From positions 6,510,001 through 6,574,000 of the forward strand of contig AP025576.1 of the NCBI GenBank assembly GCA_022845955.1: a stretch of 64,000 nucleotides of DNA, given 5' to 3'. The notes beneath the pieces are model-generated. The model saw only the letters and a list, made by a program, of their open reading frames with translations, ran no database searches and was not told the origin of the DNA. The stretch's first letter is position 1, and every line of letters starts with the position of its first letter. The stretch comes from Lachnospiraceae bacterium (GTDB taxonomy: Bacteria; Bacillota; Clostridia; Lachnospirales; Lachnospiraceae). The translations under genes were made by a program, and so were the position numbers. Below, piece after piece: positions 41,659-49,390 of the stretch.

Positions 41659-43476
41659 TCACTGTTTTACAATGACCTCATCCCACTCACGGATGCCAAT
41701 ATAAGACTTTGCAAATTCCGTGTAGGCTTCTTTTTCATCCGTATCTATATATTTGAACGTATTGTATATGTATTTGCGCCGCCCATTCTGGTAGGAAATC
41801 CCCAGGGCAAGCCCCTGCGCCACCTCACTGGCGTCATCCGTCTCCCTGGAAAGAAGCATGGAATCTATGTGCTGGTTGTTTTCCGCAATATAATAAGCAT
41901 AGGCAAAAGCCGCCGCCTGCACGTCCTCCCCATAGGTGGAGGTAAAGCCCATCTCGCTCAGGATTACCGAACGGACCTCACCATCCGGCATCAGGTATTC
42001 CTCCTTCTGCAGATAATCCGTAACCACATCGATGTTATATATGGTAACCATGGAGGTATCCTCCGATTCCTGCACCATCTCCCCCGCTTCCCCGCTAAGT
42101 TCCCAGAACTTCGGCCAGGTCATGGGGTAGGAATACGGATGATGGGCCAGGCCCCACTGAATATTCCCTTCTTCCTTAATAATTGCATTGAAAGCATCCA
42201 TCAAATCCCTGGAATCATAACTGGCATCGGAGCTTAGGTTCCTGTTCCATTGCTGATCCAGGGAAATATAAATTCTGGCATTGGCGTTAAAGCTTTTGAT
42301 TCCGTTATAAAACAGCCTGACCGCCCGGGCATATTCCCTGGCATAGGTATGAATATCCACATACTTCATATAATTCCAGGTAGACCGTACATTCACTTCA
42401 TTCCCGATTATCCAGTTCATCACAATGCCGTGTTCTTCATCCCGGTATCTTTCCGCAAGAAAGGCGGCCACCGCCTCCAGATAATCCGTTCCGCTCTCCT
42501 CCGCCGCATTGAATGCATAATAATACGCGTTTCCTCCCCGGGAAAGCGGATGGATAAGCTGGGGATAGGCATCCGACTTATTGTTCAGCAGAATGGCCGT
42601 AATCACAATCCCCTTATCCGTCAGGGTTTTAAAAACATAATCATATTCGGAAACCACATGGCCGTTTAAGGTATAATCCTTTCCGTTATAATTATAGATG
42701 ATGGTGGGATAATTGCTGTGCGTGCTCGGCCCCAGAAGCCTTGCTATGGGGATGTTGTAGGCGGCCTGCTTCACTCCCAGATCATCCAGCTCGGATGTCC
42801 CCAGCTTCTGGGGATCCACCAGCAGCCCTTTTATGGACTCCGACTCCGGATAAGGTTCCGAATAGCCCGCCAGCGCCTCCGGATTCGTTATGTAATGGGG
42901 TGTGCTCAGCGCCACATATTTCCCGTCCTTCTTCACCGCTACGACAAACTTGGAATACACACGGCTCTCCGCCGTATTCTCCAGGATATCCGCCTTCAGC
43001 ATGAATCTGTTTTTTTTCTCCGTACGCGCAATATACGACGCATCCTCCGGTATCATATCCTCATAGGTATCCATTTCCAGCAGATACAGATACCTGTCAT
43101 CGCTGTCCGGAACCCCTTTGGTTTCCCCTTTCAATGAAAACTGTGTCCCGTCAGGAAGCACCTCACAGGAAAGGACCGTCACTCCGCTCTCCTCTTCCCC
43201 GTTTCCCGCCGTATCCGCCTCTGTCCGCTCTTCCTCCCGGGGAATGTTCTCCCCCTCCGGAAGGACTTGTCCCGTTCCTTCAAAAATCCCGGCCACCTGT
43301 CTGCTGATATTTTCACTCTGATATACGACAAATATGGCAGTTCCCAATACCCCCAAAATAAGCAATAGTACCGCAAGATAGATTCCCACCACCTTGTTTC
43401 CTATTGCTTTCTTTTGTTTATGAGACCGTTCCCCCTTTTTCCGGGGATCGGTGTTTTTATTCTGTTCCTGCTTCAT
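41659..43476 (-). CDS. Membrane-anchored DUF5722 glycosidase-like protein
   Basis: 605 aa. A basic N-terminus and one membrane helix (about 29-51) are followed by an acidic linker (68-98), a beta domain (about 98-200) and a TIM-barrel domain (about 235-605). The barrel has NWIIGNEVN (Glu360) and VILSEMGFTS (Glu508), the acid/base and nucleophile arrangement of clan GH-A enzymes. DUF5722 has no known substrate. The ATG at 43476 is chosen because the predicted promoter lies downstream of the longest possible start. Confidence 0.82.
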   Translation of the reverse strand: MKQEQNKNTDPRKKGERSHKQKKAIGNKVVGIYLAVLLLILGVLGTAIFVVYQSENISRQVAGIFEGTGQVLPEGENIPREEERTEADTAGNGEEESGVTVLSCEVLPDGTQFSLKGETKGVPDSDDRYLYLLEMDTYEDMIPEDASYIARTEKKNRFMLKADILENTAESRVYSKFVVAVKKDGKYVALSTPHYITNPEALAGYSEPYPESESIKGLLVDPQKLGTSELDDLGVKQAAYNIPIARLLGPSTHSNYPTIIYNYNGKDYTLNGHVVSEYDYVFKTLTDKGIVITAILLNNKSDAYPQLIHPLSRGGNAYYYAFNAAEESGTDYLEAVAAFLAERYRDEEHGIVMNWIIGNEVNVRSTWNYMKYVDIHTYAREYARAVRLFYNGIKSFNANARIYISLDQQWNRNLSSDASYDSRDLMDAFNAIIKEEGNIQWGLAHHPYSYPMTWPKFWELSGEAGEMVQESEDTSMVTIYNIDVVTDYLQKEEYLMPDGEVRSVILSEMGFTSTYGEDVQAAAFAYAYYIAENNQHIDSMLLSRETDDASEVAQGLALGISYQNGRRKYIYNTFKYIDTDEKEAYTEFAKSYIGIREWDEVIVKQ

Positions 43477-43555
43477 ATTTATTCTGTTTTCCTGTTCCTG
43501 AAAATGGTTGCCGTGTTTTATTCCACCCGTTACTTGCTGAAATGCCTTAGCTTTT

Positions 43556-43583
43556 ATTGTAACATAAGCCTTGTCCATGTAAA
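43556..43583 (-). promoter_or_regulatory. Predicted promoter of the DUF5722 gene
   Basis: Minus strand: TTTACA (43578-43583), 16-base spacer, TACAAT (43556-43561), about 75 bases before the chosen ATG. Confidence 0.65.
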
Positions 43584-43668
43584 AGTATGAATGTTGTCCA
43601 TTTTTTATTCCCTTTCTTATAAAATATGTCTAATTCTTCCCATTTTTTATCATATACCCCAAACTTCC

Positions 43669-43901
43669 CAGGTGCCAAAGGGATCTCCGCCCGCTGTCTG
43701 CGGGGTATTGCCGGGAGAAAAAAGGAATTTTCTTCCGCTCCTTTCAGGCCTTGGAGATGAGACCGATCAAGTGTGTCAGCTCATCTGACACACTTGATGC
43801 CCTCGGGCTCATCGGAATGCCCGGCCTGATGGACTGAAGAAAATCCTTTTTCCTCCCGGCAATACTCCGCAGACAGCGGGCGGAGATCCCTTTGGCACCT
43901 G
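43669..43901. repeat. 233-bp near-perfect palindrome (possible MITE or structured RNA)
   Basis: The arms 43669-43735 and 43836-43901 are reverse complements with only about three differences, starting CAGGTGCCAAAGGG. Inside, AGGCC/GGCCT and GATGAG/CTCATC pair again. The centre ATCAAGTGTGTCAG/CTGACACACTTGAT is a perfect 14-bp stem with a 5-nt loop, so nearly the whole element folds into one hairpin. It has no gene and no clear target-site duplication. It lies between the araC gene and the DUF5722 promoter. Confidence 0.93.
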
Positions 43902-43921
43902 CGGAGCCTGCGTGTATAATC

Positions 43922-44809
43922 CTATTTTTTCTCCAGATAAGCCCGGTAACTGGTAGGCGACATTCCGTATTCTTTTCGGAAATTCCGTAAAAAAGAAGAA
44001 TAATCCGAAAACCCGCATTTCTCCCAGACTTCTCCTATGGTCATGCCCTCCTTCAGCCCTTCACAGGAACGCATCAGCCTCTTATTATTCAGGTAACTGT
44101 GGACCGTCATCCCCGTAAGCTCCTTAAAACGCCGCAGAAAATAATATTTACTCATATGCACACACGCCGCCAGATCCTCCACCCGTATCGTTTCCGTCAT
44201 ATGCGCTTCCATATATTCGTTCACCCGCTGCACCAGCTCGTGATGGATGCTCTCCTCCTTGGTAAAATAAAAGGAATCCCGGGAACAAAGCTCATTCAGA
44301 TATACAAAAAACAGGATCAGCTGCGCCTTGTCAAACAGGCGCTTCCCCTCCGCCCCTTCCAAGTCCGGAATCTCCGTCATAGCCGCCTTCACCAGAGTAC
44401 TCTTAAGAATCTCCTCATAACGCACCGGAAAATGATACGCGCAGTCCCTTCGTGCCGTAAAACATCCGCACAGATTCTGCTCCCCATCCGAAAGCCGATC
44501 CAGCATCCCCCTGCTGATCCACAGCACGATCCGCCGTGACTTCTCATGCTTCCCTTCCACATAATGATAATTATGCATCACATTCCTGCCGATAAGAAGG
44601 AAATCCCCCCGTTTCAGATTATAGGTCCTGTTATCCACCAGACTGGAAAATTCCCCCTCCATCACATAAATAACCTCATAAAAATCATGATAATGAAGCC
44701 TCGTGGCCCCTGTGGGAGCCCCGTGTTTTTCATAAATCTCGAAATCCTCCGCTATCATTACCTGCCGCTCATCCTCGCCGCTCATATACTTCGTCCGGAT
44801 CGTACCCAT
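43922..44809 (-). CDS. AraC-family regulator with cupin sensor domain
   Basis: 295 aa. The N-terminal cupin (about 30-110) reads LHYHDFYEVIYVMEGEFSSLVDNRTYNLKRGDFLLI. The C-terminal HTH pair (about 190-295) has IRVEDLAACVHMSKYYFLRRFKELTGMTVHSYL and TIGEVWEKCGFSDYSSFLRNFRKEYGMSPTSYR. It is divergent from uxuA and probably controls the hexuronate operon in response to a sugar acid. Confidence 0.93.
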   Translation of the reverse strand: MGTIRTKYMSGEDERQVMIAEDFEIYEKHGAPTGATRLHYHDFYEVIYVMEGEFSSLVDNRTYNLKRGDFLLIGRNVMHNYHYVEGKHEKSRRIVLWISRGMLDRLSDGEQNLCGCFTARRDCAYHFPVRYEEILKSTLVKAAMTEIPDLEGAEGKRLFDKAQLILFFVYLNELCSRDSFYFTKEESIHHELVQRVNEYMEAHMTETIRVEDLAACVHMSKYYFLRRFKELTGMTVHSYLNNKRLMRSCEGLKEGMTIGEVWEKCGFSDYSSFLRNFRKEYGMSPTSYRAYLEKK

Positions 44810-44835
44810 CCCTCATCCCCTCCCCATTCTTTAAA

Positions 44836-44864
44836 AGTCTATAGCAATTTATGCATGATTTCAA
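44836..44864 (-). promoter_or_regulatory. Candidate araC promoter
   Basis: Minus strand: TTGAAA (44859-44864), 17-base spacer, TAGACT (44836-44841). Confidence 0.55.
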
Positions 44865-44877
44865 GCAATAAATAAAG

Positions 44878-44906
44878 TTTTCAAGCATTTTTATATCCCT
44901 TATAAT
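44878..44906 (+). promoter_or_regulatory. Predicted uxuA operon promoter
   Basis: TTTTCA (44878-44883), 17-base spacer, perfect TATAAT (44901-44906). Its -35 lies 13 bases from the divergent araC -35. Confidence 0.75.
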
Positions 44907-44932
44907 GACTGTAACATAACTGTTTGCCACCG

Positions 44933-44958
44933 TTGCCTGCAACATATGTTACAGGCAA
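44933..44958 (+). promoter_or_regulatory. 26-bp palindromic operator candidate upstream of uxuA
   Basis: TTGCCTG and CAGGCAA flank the self-complementary core ACATATGT, with 2-base spacers. It is centred about 33 bases past the predicted transcription start, where a GntR- or LacI-type repressor could block elongation. AraC proteins normally prefer direct repeats, so a second regulator may act. Confidence 0.6.
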
Positions 44959-45015
44959 TAATCCACGGAAAAGCAACCGCCATACCCCCACCACAAAGAA
45001 AGAGAGGATCCAGCC

Positions 45016-46089
45016 ATGCAAATGACCTTACGATGGTACGGAAGCAAATTCGATACCGTTACCCTGAAACAAATCCGCCAGATTCCCGGCGTAACCGGAG
45101 TCATCTCCACGCTCTATGATTCCGTGCCCGGCGAGGCCTGGACACTTGAGGACATTCTCGCCCTCAAAAAAGAAATTGAAGACGCAGGCCTTCAGCTTGC
45201 CGGCATTGAAAGCGTAAATATCCACGATGCCATTAAAACCGGAGCCCCGGACAGGGACACCTATATCGACAACTACATTACCACGCTGGAAAACCTGGGA
45301 AAAGCGGACATCCACATGGTATGCTATAATTTTATGCCTGTTTTTGACTGGACCAGGACGGAACTGGCCCGCGTACGCCCCGATGGTTCCACCGTACTTG
45401 CATATACGCAGGAAGCAGTGGACAAACTGAATCCAGAGGATATGTTCGCTTCCATTTCCGCGGATACCAACGGCAGCATCATGCCCGGATGGGAGCCGGA
45501 ACGCATGGAAAAGATCAAAGACCTTTTCGCCATGTATGAAAAGATAGATGAGGAAACGCTTTTTGCCAACCTGCGCTATTTCCTGGAACGCATTATGCCC
45601 ACCTGTGACAAATACGACATCAATATGGCTATCCATCCGGATGACCCCGCATGGAGCGTTTTCGGCCTGCCCCGGATCATCATCAATAAAGAAAACATCC
45701 TGCGCATGATGAAGATGGTGGATAACCCGCATAACGGCGTCACCTTCTGTTCCGGTTCCTATGGCACGAATCTGGAAAATGATCTGCCCGACATGATACG
45801 TTCCCTTAAGGACAGGATCCATTTTGCACATGTCCGCAACCTCAAGTTCAACAGCCCCACGGATTTCGAAGAATCCGCCCATCTTTCCTCCGACGGGACC
45901 TTCGATATGTATGAAATCATGAGGGCACTCTATGACATTGGTTTTGAAGGCCCCATCCGTCCGGATCACGGCCGTATGATTTGGGATGAGGTGGCAATGC
46001 CCGGCTACGGGCTCTATGACAGGGCCCTGGGCGCCGCATACCTGAACGGCCTCTGGGAGGCCATCGTAAAATCCCACGGCGGCAGATAA
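45016..46089 (+). CDS. uxuA: Mannonate dehydratase
   Basis: 357 aa. It opens MQMTLRWYGSKFDTVTLKQIRQIPGVTGVISTLYD and has the metal-binding TIM-barrel segments MAIHPDDPAWSVFGLPRII, VTFCSGSYGTN, FAHVRNL and PIRPDHGRMIW. It converts D-mannonate to 2-keto-3-deoxy-D-gluconate (KDG). First gene of uxuA-uxuB-uxaC; no KDG kinase or aldolase is in the window. Confidence 0.98.
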   Translation: MQMTLRWYGSKFDTVTLKQIRQIPGVTGVISTLYDSVPGEAWTLEDILALKKEIEDAGLQLAGIESVNIHDAIKTGAPDRDTYIDNYITTLENLGKADIHMVCYNFMPVFDWTRTELARVRPDGSTVLAYTQEAVDKLNPEDMFASISADTNGSIMPGWEPERMEKIKDLFAMYEKIDEETLFANLRYFLERIMPTCDKYDINMAIHPDDPAWSVFGLPRIIINKENILRMMKMVDNPHNGVTFCSGSYGTNLENDLPDMIRSLKDRIHFAHVRNLKFNSPTDFEESAHLSSDGTFDMYEIMRALYDIGFEGPIRPDHGRMIWDEVAMPGYGLYDRALGAAYLNGLWEAIVKSHGGR

Positions 46090-46097
46090 TGGCAGCG

Positions 46098-46134
46098 CCC
46101 CGCAGACAGCCGGCGGAGGGCTGTCTGGCACCTG
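46098..46134 (+). repeat. Shortened relative of the 233-bp palindrome arm
   Basis: CCGCAGACAGC...GGCGGAG...TGGCACCTG matches the outer end of the palindrome's right arm (about 43866-43901), with a changed middle. The change creates its own hairpin, GACAGCC/GGCTGTC. It sits just after the uxuA stop. Confidence 0.65.
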
Positions 46135-46186
46135 TGAAGTTTAAATCACGAAATTACCCGGTTTCCGATCAGAAAGGACAACGATT

Positions 46187-47800
46187 ATGGAATTAAGCAA
46201 AAATGGTATCAGCAATCAGGAATGCTGGCAGGCTGCAGGTTATGACCTGCCCCGGTTTGATATCCCGGCCGTGACCCAAAAGACCCGCACCGTACCGGAA
46301 TGGATCCATTTCGGTGCAGGAAATATTTTCCGCGCTTTTCAGGCCAACGTGGCCCAATGCCTTCTTAACAAGGGCATCCTTTCTACCGGCCTCATCGCCG
46401 CGGAAGGCTATGATTATGAAATTATCGAAAAAATGTACCGCCCCCATGACAATCTGGGCATCCTCGTAACCCTTAAGGCCGATGGAAGCATGGAAAAAAC
46501 GGTTGTGGGCAGTATCGTGGAATCCCTGATCCTGGACAGCGGGGATGAGGAAGAGTACGGACGTCTGAAAGAGATCTTCTGCGCTCCTTCCCTGAAAATG
46601 GCGAGCTTTACCATCACCGAAAAAGGCTACAGCCTGGTGGATGGCAAGAAAAAGCTTCTCCCGGATATCGCTTCCGATTTCCAATCCGGACCCGCAGCTC
46701 CCAAAAGCTACCTCGGCAAAGTAGTCTCCCTTCTTTATGAACGCTTCCTCCATGGAGCGCTCCCCCTTGCCATGGTAAGCATGGATAACTGCTCCCATAA
46801 CGGGGATAAGCTGTACGCCGCAGCCTCATCTTTTGCGAAAGCCTGGGAAGAAAACGGACTCATTTCTCCCGGCTTCTGCGCCTATGTCAATGATACAAGC
46901 AAGGTCACCTTTCCCTGGACCATGATCGATAAAATAACCCCCCGTCCTGACGCAGCGGTAAAGGCCATGCTGGAAAAAGACAGGATCGACGATTTGGAAC
47001 CGGTAATTACCTCCAAAAACACCTATGTTGCCCCTTTTGTAAACGCGGAGGAGTGCCAGTACCTCATCATTGAAGACGCCTTTCCCAACGGAAAGCTTCC
47101 GCTGGATGAGTGCGGTATCATCTATACCACCCGGGAAACCGTGGATAAGGTGGAAAAAATGAAGGTATGCACCTGTCTGAACCCCCTTCATACCGCTCTT
47201 GCCATATACGGGTGTCTCCTGGGCTATACCCTCATTGCCGATGAGATGAAAAACCCAATGCTTAAAAAAATGGTGGAGACCATCGGCTACCAGGAAGGAC
47301 TTCCCGTTGTGGCAGACCCGGGCATCCTGGATCCGAAACAATTTATTGACGAGGTTGTCACCAAGCGTATCCCCAACCCCTTTATGCCGGATACCCCCCA
47401 GCGGATCGCAACAGATACTTCCCAGAAGCTCCCTGTCCGTTTCGGAGAGACTATCAAAGCCTATCAGGAATCCCCTTCCCTCTCCCCGGACAGCCTGCGC
47501 ATCATTCCTCTTGTTTTTGCAGGCTGGCTTCGCTATCTCATGGCGACAGACGATAAGGGCACACCTTTTACGCTTTCCTCCGATCCCCTCCTGGATACGG
47601 TCCGCCCCTTTGTAGCCTCCTTCCGTCCGGGCGGACTGCCCGAAGATCTCTCCAGCCTGAATCCCCTCCTTTCCGACAGCAGGATATGGGGCGTGGACTT
47701 AATCGAAGCCGGCCTTGCCGATCGGGTAACCGATTATTTCCGCCAGCTTTGCGCAGGCAACGGAGCGGTGGAACACACCCTGAAAAAATATCTGGGATAA
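46187..47800 (+). CDS. uxuB: Fructuronate reductase / mannitol dehydrogenase family
   Basis: 537 aa, polyol-specific long-chain dehydrogenase. The N-terminal NAD-binding part has WIHFGAGNIFRAFQANV. The catalytic domain has SMDNCSHNGDK, FPWTMIDKITPRP, and the lysine/His region VCTCLNPLHTALAIYGCLLGY. Between uxuA and uxaC it should reduce fructuronate to mannonate. Tagaturonate reduction is an alternative within the family. Confidence 0.95.
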   Translation: MELSKNGISNQECWQAAGYDLPRFDIPAVTQKTRTVPEWIHFGAGNIFRAFQANVAQCLLNKGILSTGLIAAEGYDYEIIEKMYRPHDNLGILVTLKADGSMEKTVVGSIVESLILDSGDEEEYGRLKEIFCAPSLKMASFTITEKGYSLVDGKKKLLPDIASDFQSGPAAPKSYLGKVVSLLYERFLHGALPLAMVSMDNCSHNGDKLYAAASSFAKAWEENGLISPGFCAYVNDTSKVTFPWTMIDKITPRPDAAVKAMLEKDRIDDLEPVITSKNTYVAPFVNAEECQYLIIEDAFPNGKLPLDECGIIYTTRETVDKVEKMKVCTCLNPLHTALAIYGCLLGYTLIADEMKNPMLKKMVETIGYQEGLPVVADPGILDPKQFIDEVVTKRIPNPFMPDTPQRIATDTSQKLPVRFGETIKAYQESPSLSPDSLRIIPLVFAGWLRYLMATDDKGTPFTLSSDPLLDTVRPFVASFRPGGLPEDLSSLNPLLSDSRIWGVDLIEAGLADRVTDYFRQLCAGNGAVEHTLKKYLG

Positions 47801-47820
47801 CCAGGATAGGAGAATAACCC

Positions 47821-49260
47821 ATGAAAACCTTCATGAACCAGGATTTCCTTCTGACCAATGAGACAGCCCGCACGCTTTATCACTCTTACGCAGAACAAAT
47901 GCCTGTCTTTGATTACCACAACCACCTCAGCGCCCGGGAAATCTATGACGACATCCGCTTTTCCAACATCACCCGGGCGTGGCTTTACGGCGACCACTAT
48001 AAATGGCGGGCGATGCGCACAGCCGGATTCCCTGAAGAACTCGTCACCGGTCCCTGCGGTGAGCTGTCCCCTTCCGAAAGCGAAGAACAGGATTACCGGC
48101 GCTTCTGTGCCTGGGCGGAAACCATAGAAGGGGCTATCGGCAACCCGCTTTACCATTGGACGCACTTGGAGCTGCAGCGCTATTTTGACATCACACTGCC
48201 CCTTTCCCCCGGTACCTGCAAAGAAATCTGGGACAGCTGCAACAGCAGGCTCTCCTCCCCGGATTTTTCCGTACGGAACCTCCTGAAAAAGCAGAATGTC
48301 AAGAGCCTTTGTACCACCAACGATCCCTGCGAGGACTTGCATTACCACCGCCTTCTGAAAAAAGAAGGTTTTTCCGTAGAGGTCCTTCCAACCTTCCGCC
48401 CCGACAAAGCCTACCTTATAGGAAAAGAGGACTACCCCCGGTACCTGGATGCCCTCGCAAAAGCATGGGGACACCCCATCGGATGCCTGTCCGACCTGAA
48501 GGAAGCCCTGACCTCCCGCCTGGATTTCTTTATCCGGGAAGCCGGCTGCCTGCTTTCCGATCACAGCCTGGAGGGCTGCATCTACGCTCCCGCCGCCGAC
48601 GAACAGGCTCAGGCTATTTTTGAAAAACGCATGTCCGGCAGCTGCCTTTCCCTGGAGGAACGCCGCTGCTTCCAGGGGAACGTACTCACTTTCCTGGGGA
48701 AACAGTACGCCGCCCGCGGCATCGCCATGCAGCTTCATATCGGCGCCCTGCGCAACAATGCCGGCCGTATGCTGCAATGCCTTGGCCCTGACACCGGATT
48801 TGACAGCATCGACGACTTCACCTATGCCGGCGAACTTTCCGCCCTCCTGAACTCCATGGACTGTACCGGGGAATTACCCAAAACAATCCTCTACTGCCTG
48901 AACCAGCGCGACTACGAAATGCTCGCCGCCATGTGCGGCAATTTCCAGTCCGCACCCTGCCGCGGGAAAGTCCAGTTCGGGACAGCCTGGTGGTTCTGCG
49001 ACAACAAACGCGGCATGGAAGCCCAGCTGGAGGTTCTTTCCTCCCTGAGCCTCCTGCCGGTAAGCATAGGCATGCTCACAGACTCCAGAAGCTTCCTCTC
49101 CTTCCCAAGGCACGAATACTACCGGAGAATCCTCTGCAATAAAATCGGTCAATGGGTAGAAGACGGCGAATACCCCTGCCATATCGATTACCTTGGAAAA
49201 ACCATCCAAAATATCTGCTACAACAACGCGCTCCAATACCTGAAGGGGACAAACACCTGA
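47821..49260 (+). CDS. uxaC: Glucuronate (uronate) isomerase
   Basis: 479 aa, amidohydrolase-like barrel. Metal ligands are in MPVFDYHNHLSAREI, then TNDPCEDLHYHRLL, MQLHIGALRNN and MLTDSRSFLSFPRHEYYRRILC. It isomerises glucuronate to fructuronate (or galacturonate to tagaturonate). It starts 21 bases after uxuB and ends the operon. Confidence 0.97.
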   Translation: MKTFMNQDFLLTNETARTLYHSYAEQMPVFDYHNHLSAREIYDDIRFSNITRAWLYGDHYKWRAMRTAGFPEELVTGPCGELSPSESEEQDYRRFCAWAETIEGAIGNPLYHWTHLELQRYFDITLPLSPGTCKEIWDSCNSRLSSPDFSVRNLLKKQNVKSLCTTNDPCEDLHYHRLLKKEGFSVEVLPTFRPDKAYLIGKEDYPRYLDALAKAWGHPIGCLSDLKEALTSRLDFFIREAGCLLSDHSLEGCIYAPAADEQAQAIFEKRMSGSCLSLEERRCFQGNVLTFLGKQYAARGIAMQLHIGALRNNAGRMLQCLGPDTGFDSIDDFTYAGELSALLNSMDCTGELPKTILYCLNQRDYEMLAAMCGNFQSAPCRGKVQFGTAWWFCDNKRGMEAQLEVLSSLSLLPVSIGMLTDSRSFLSFPRHEYYRRILCNKIGQWVEDGEYPCHIDYLGKTIQNICYNNALQYLKGTNT

Positions 49261-49310
49261 GAGCGATTGTCCCTATCCCCTTCCGGATTATGGCAGCAAA
49301 ATTCATTTTA

Positions 49311-49359
49311 AAAGGCAGCGCGCCAAACACCCCCTTTGTCTGGCGCACTGCCGCTTTTT
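49311..49359 (+). terminator. Terminator of the uxu operon
   Basis: GGCAGCGCGCCA pairs with TGGCGCACTGCC (one mismatch), then GCTTTTTG. Confidence 0.85.
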
Positions 49360-49390
49360 GCCTTCCGCCCTTCCCGGGCCTTCACCTTTG

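Noticed and set aside
43669..43901. Insertion sequence
   Set aside because: The inverted arms enclose only 100 bases with no transposase frame and no obvious target duplication; at most a non-autonomous element.
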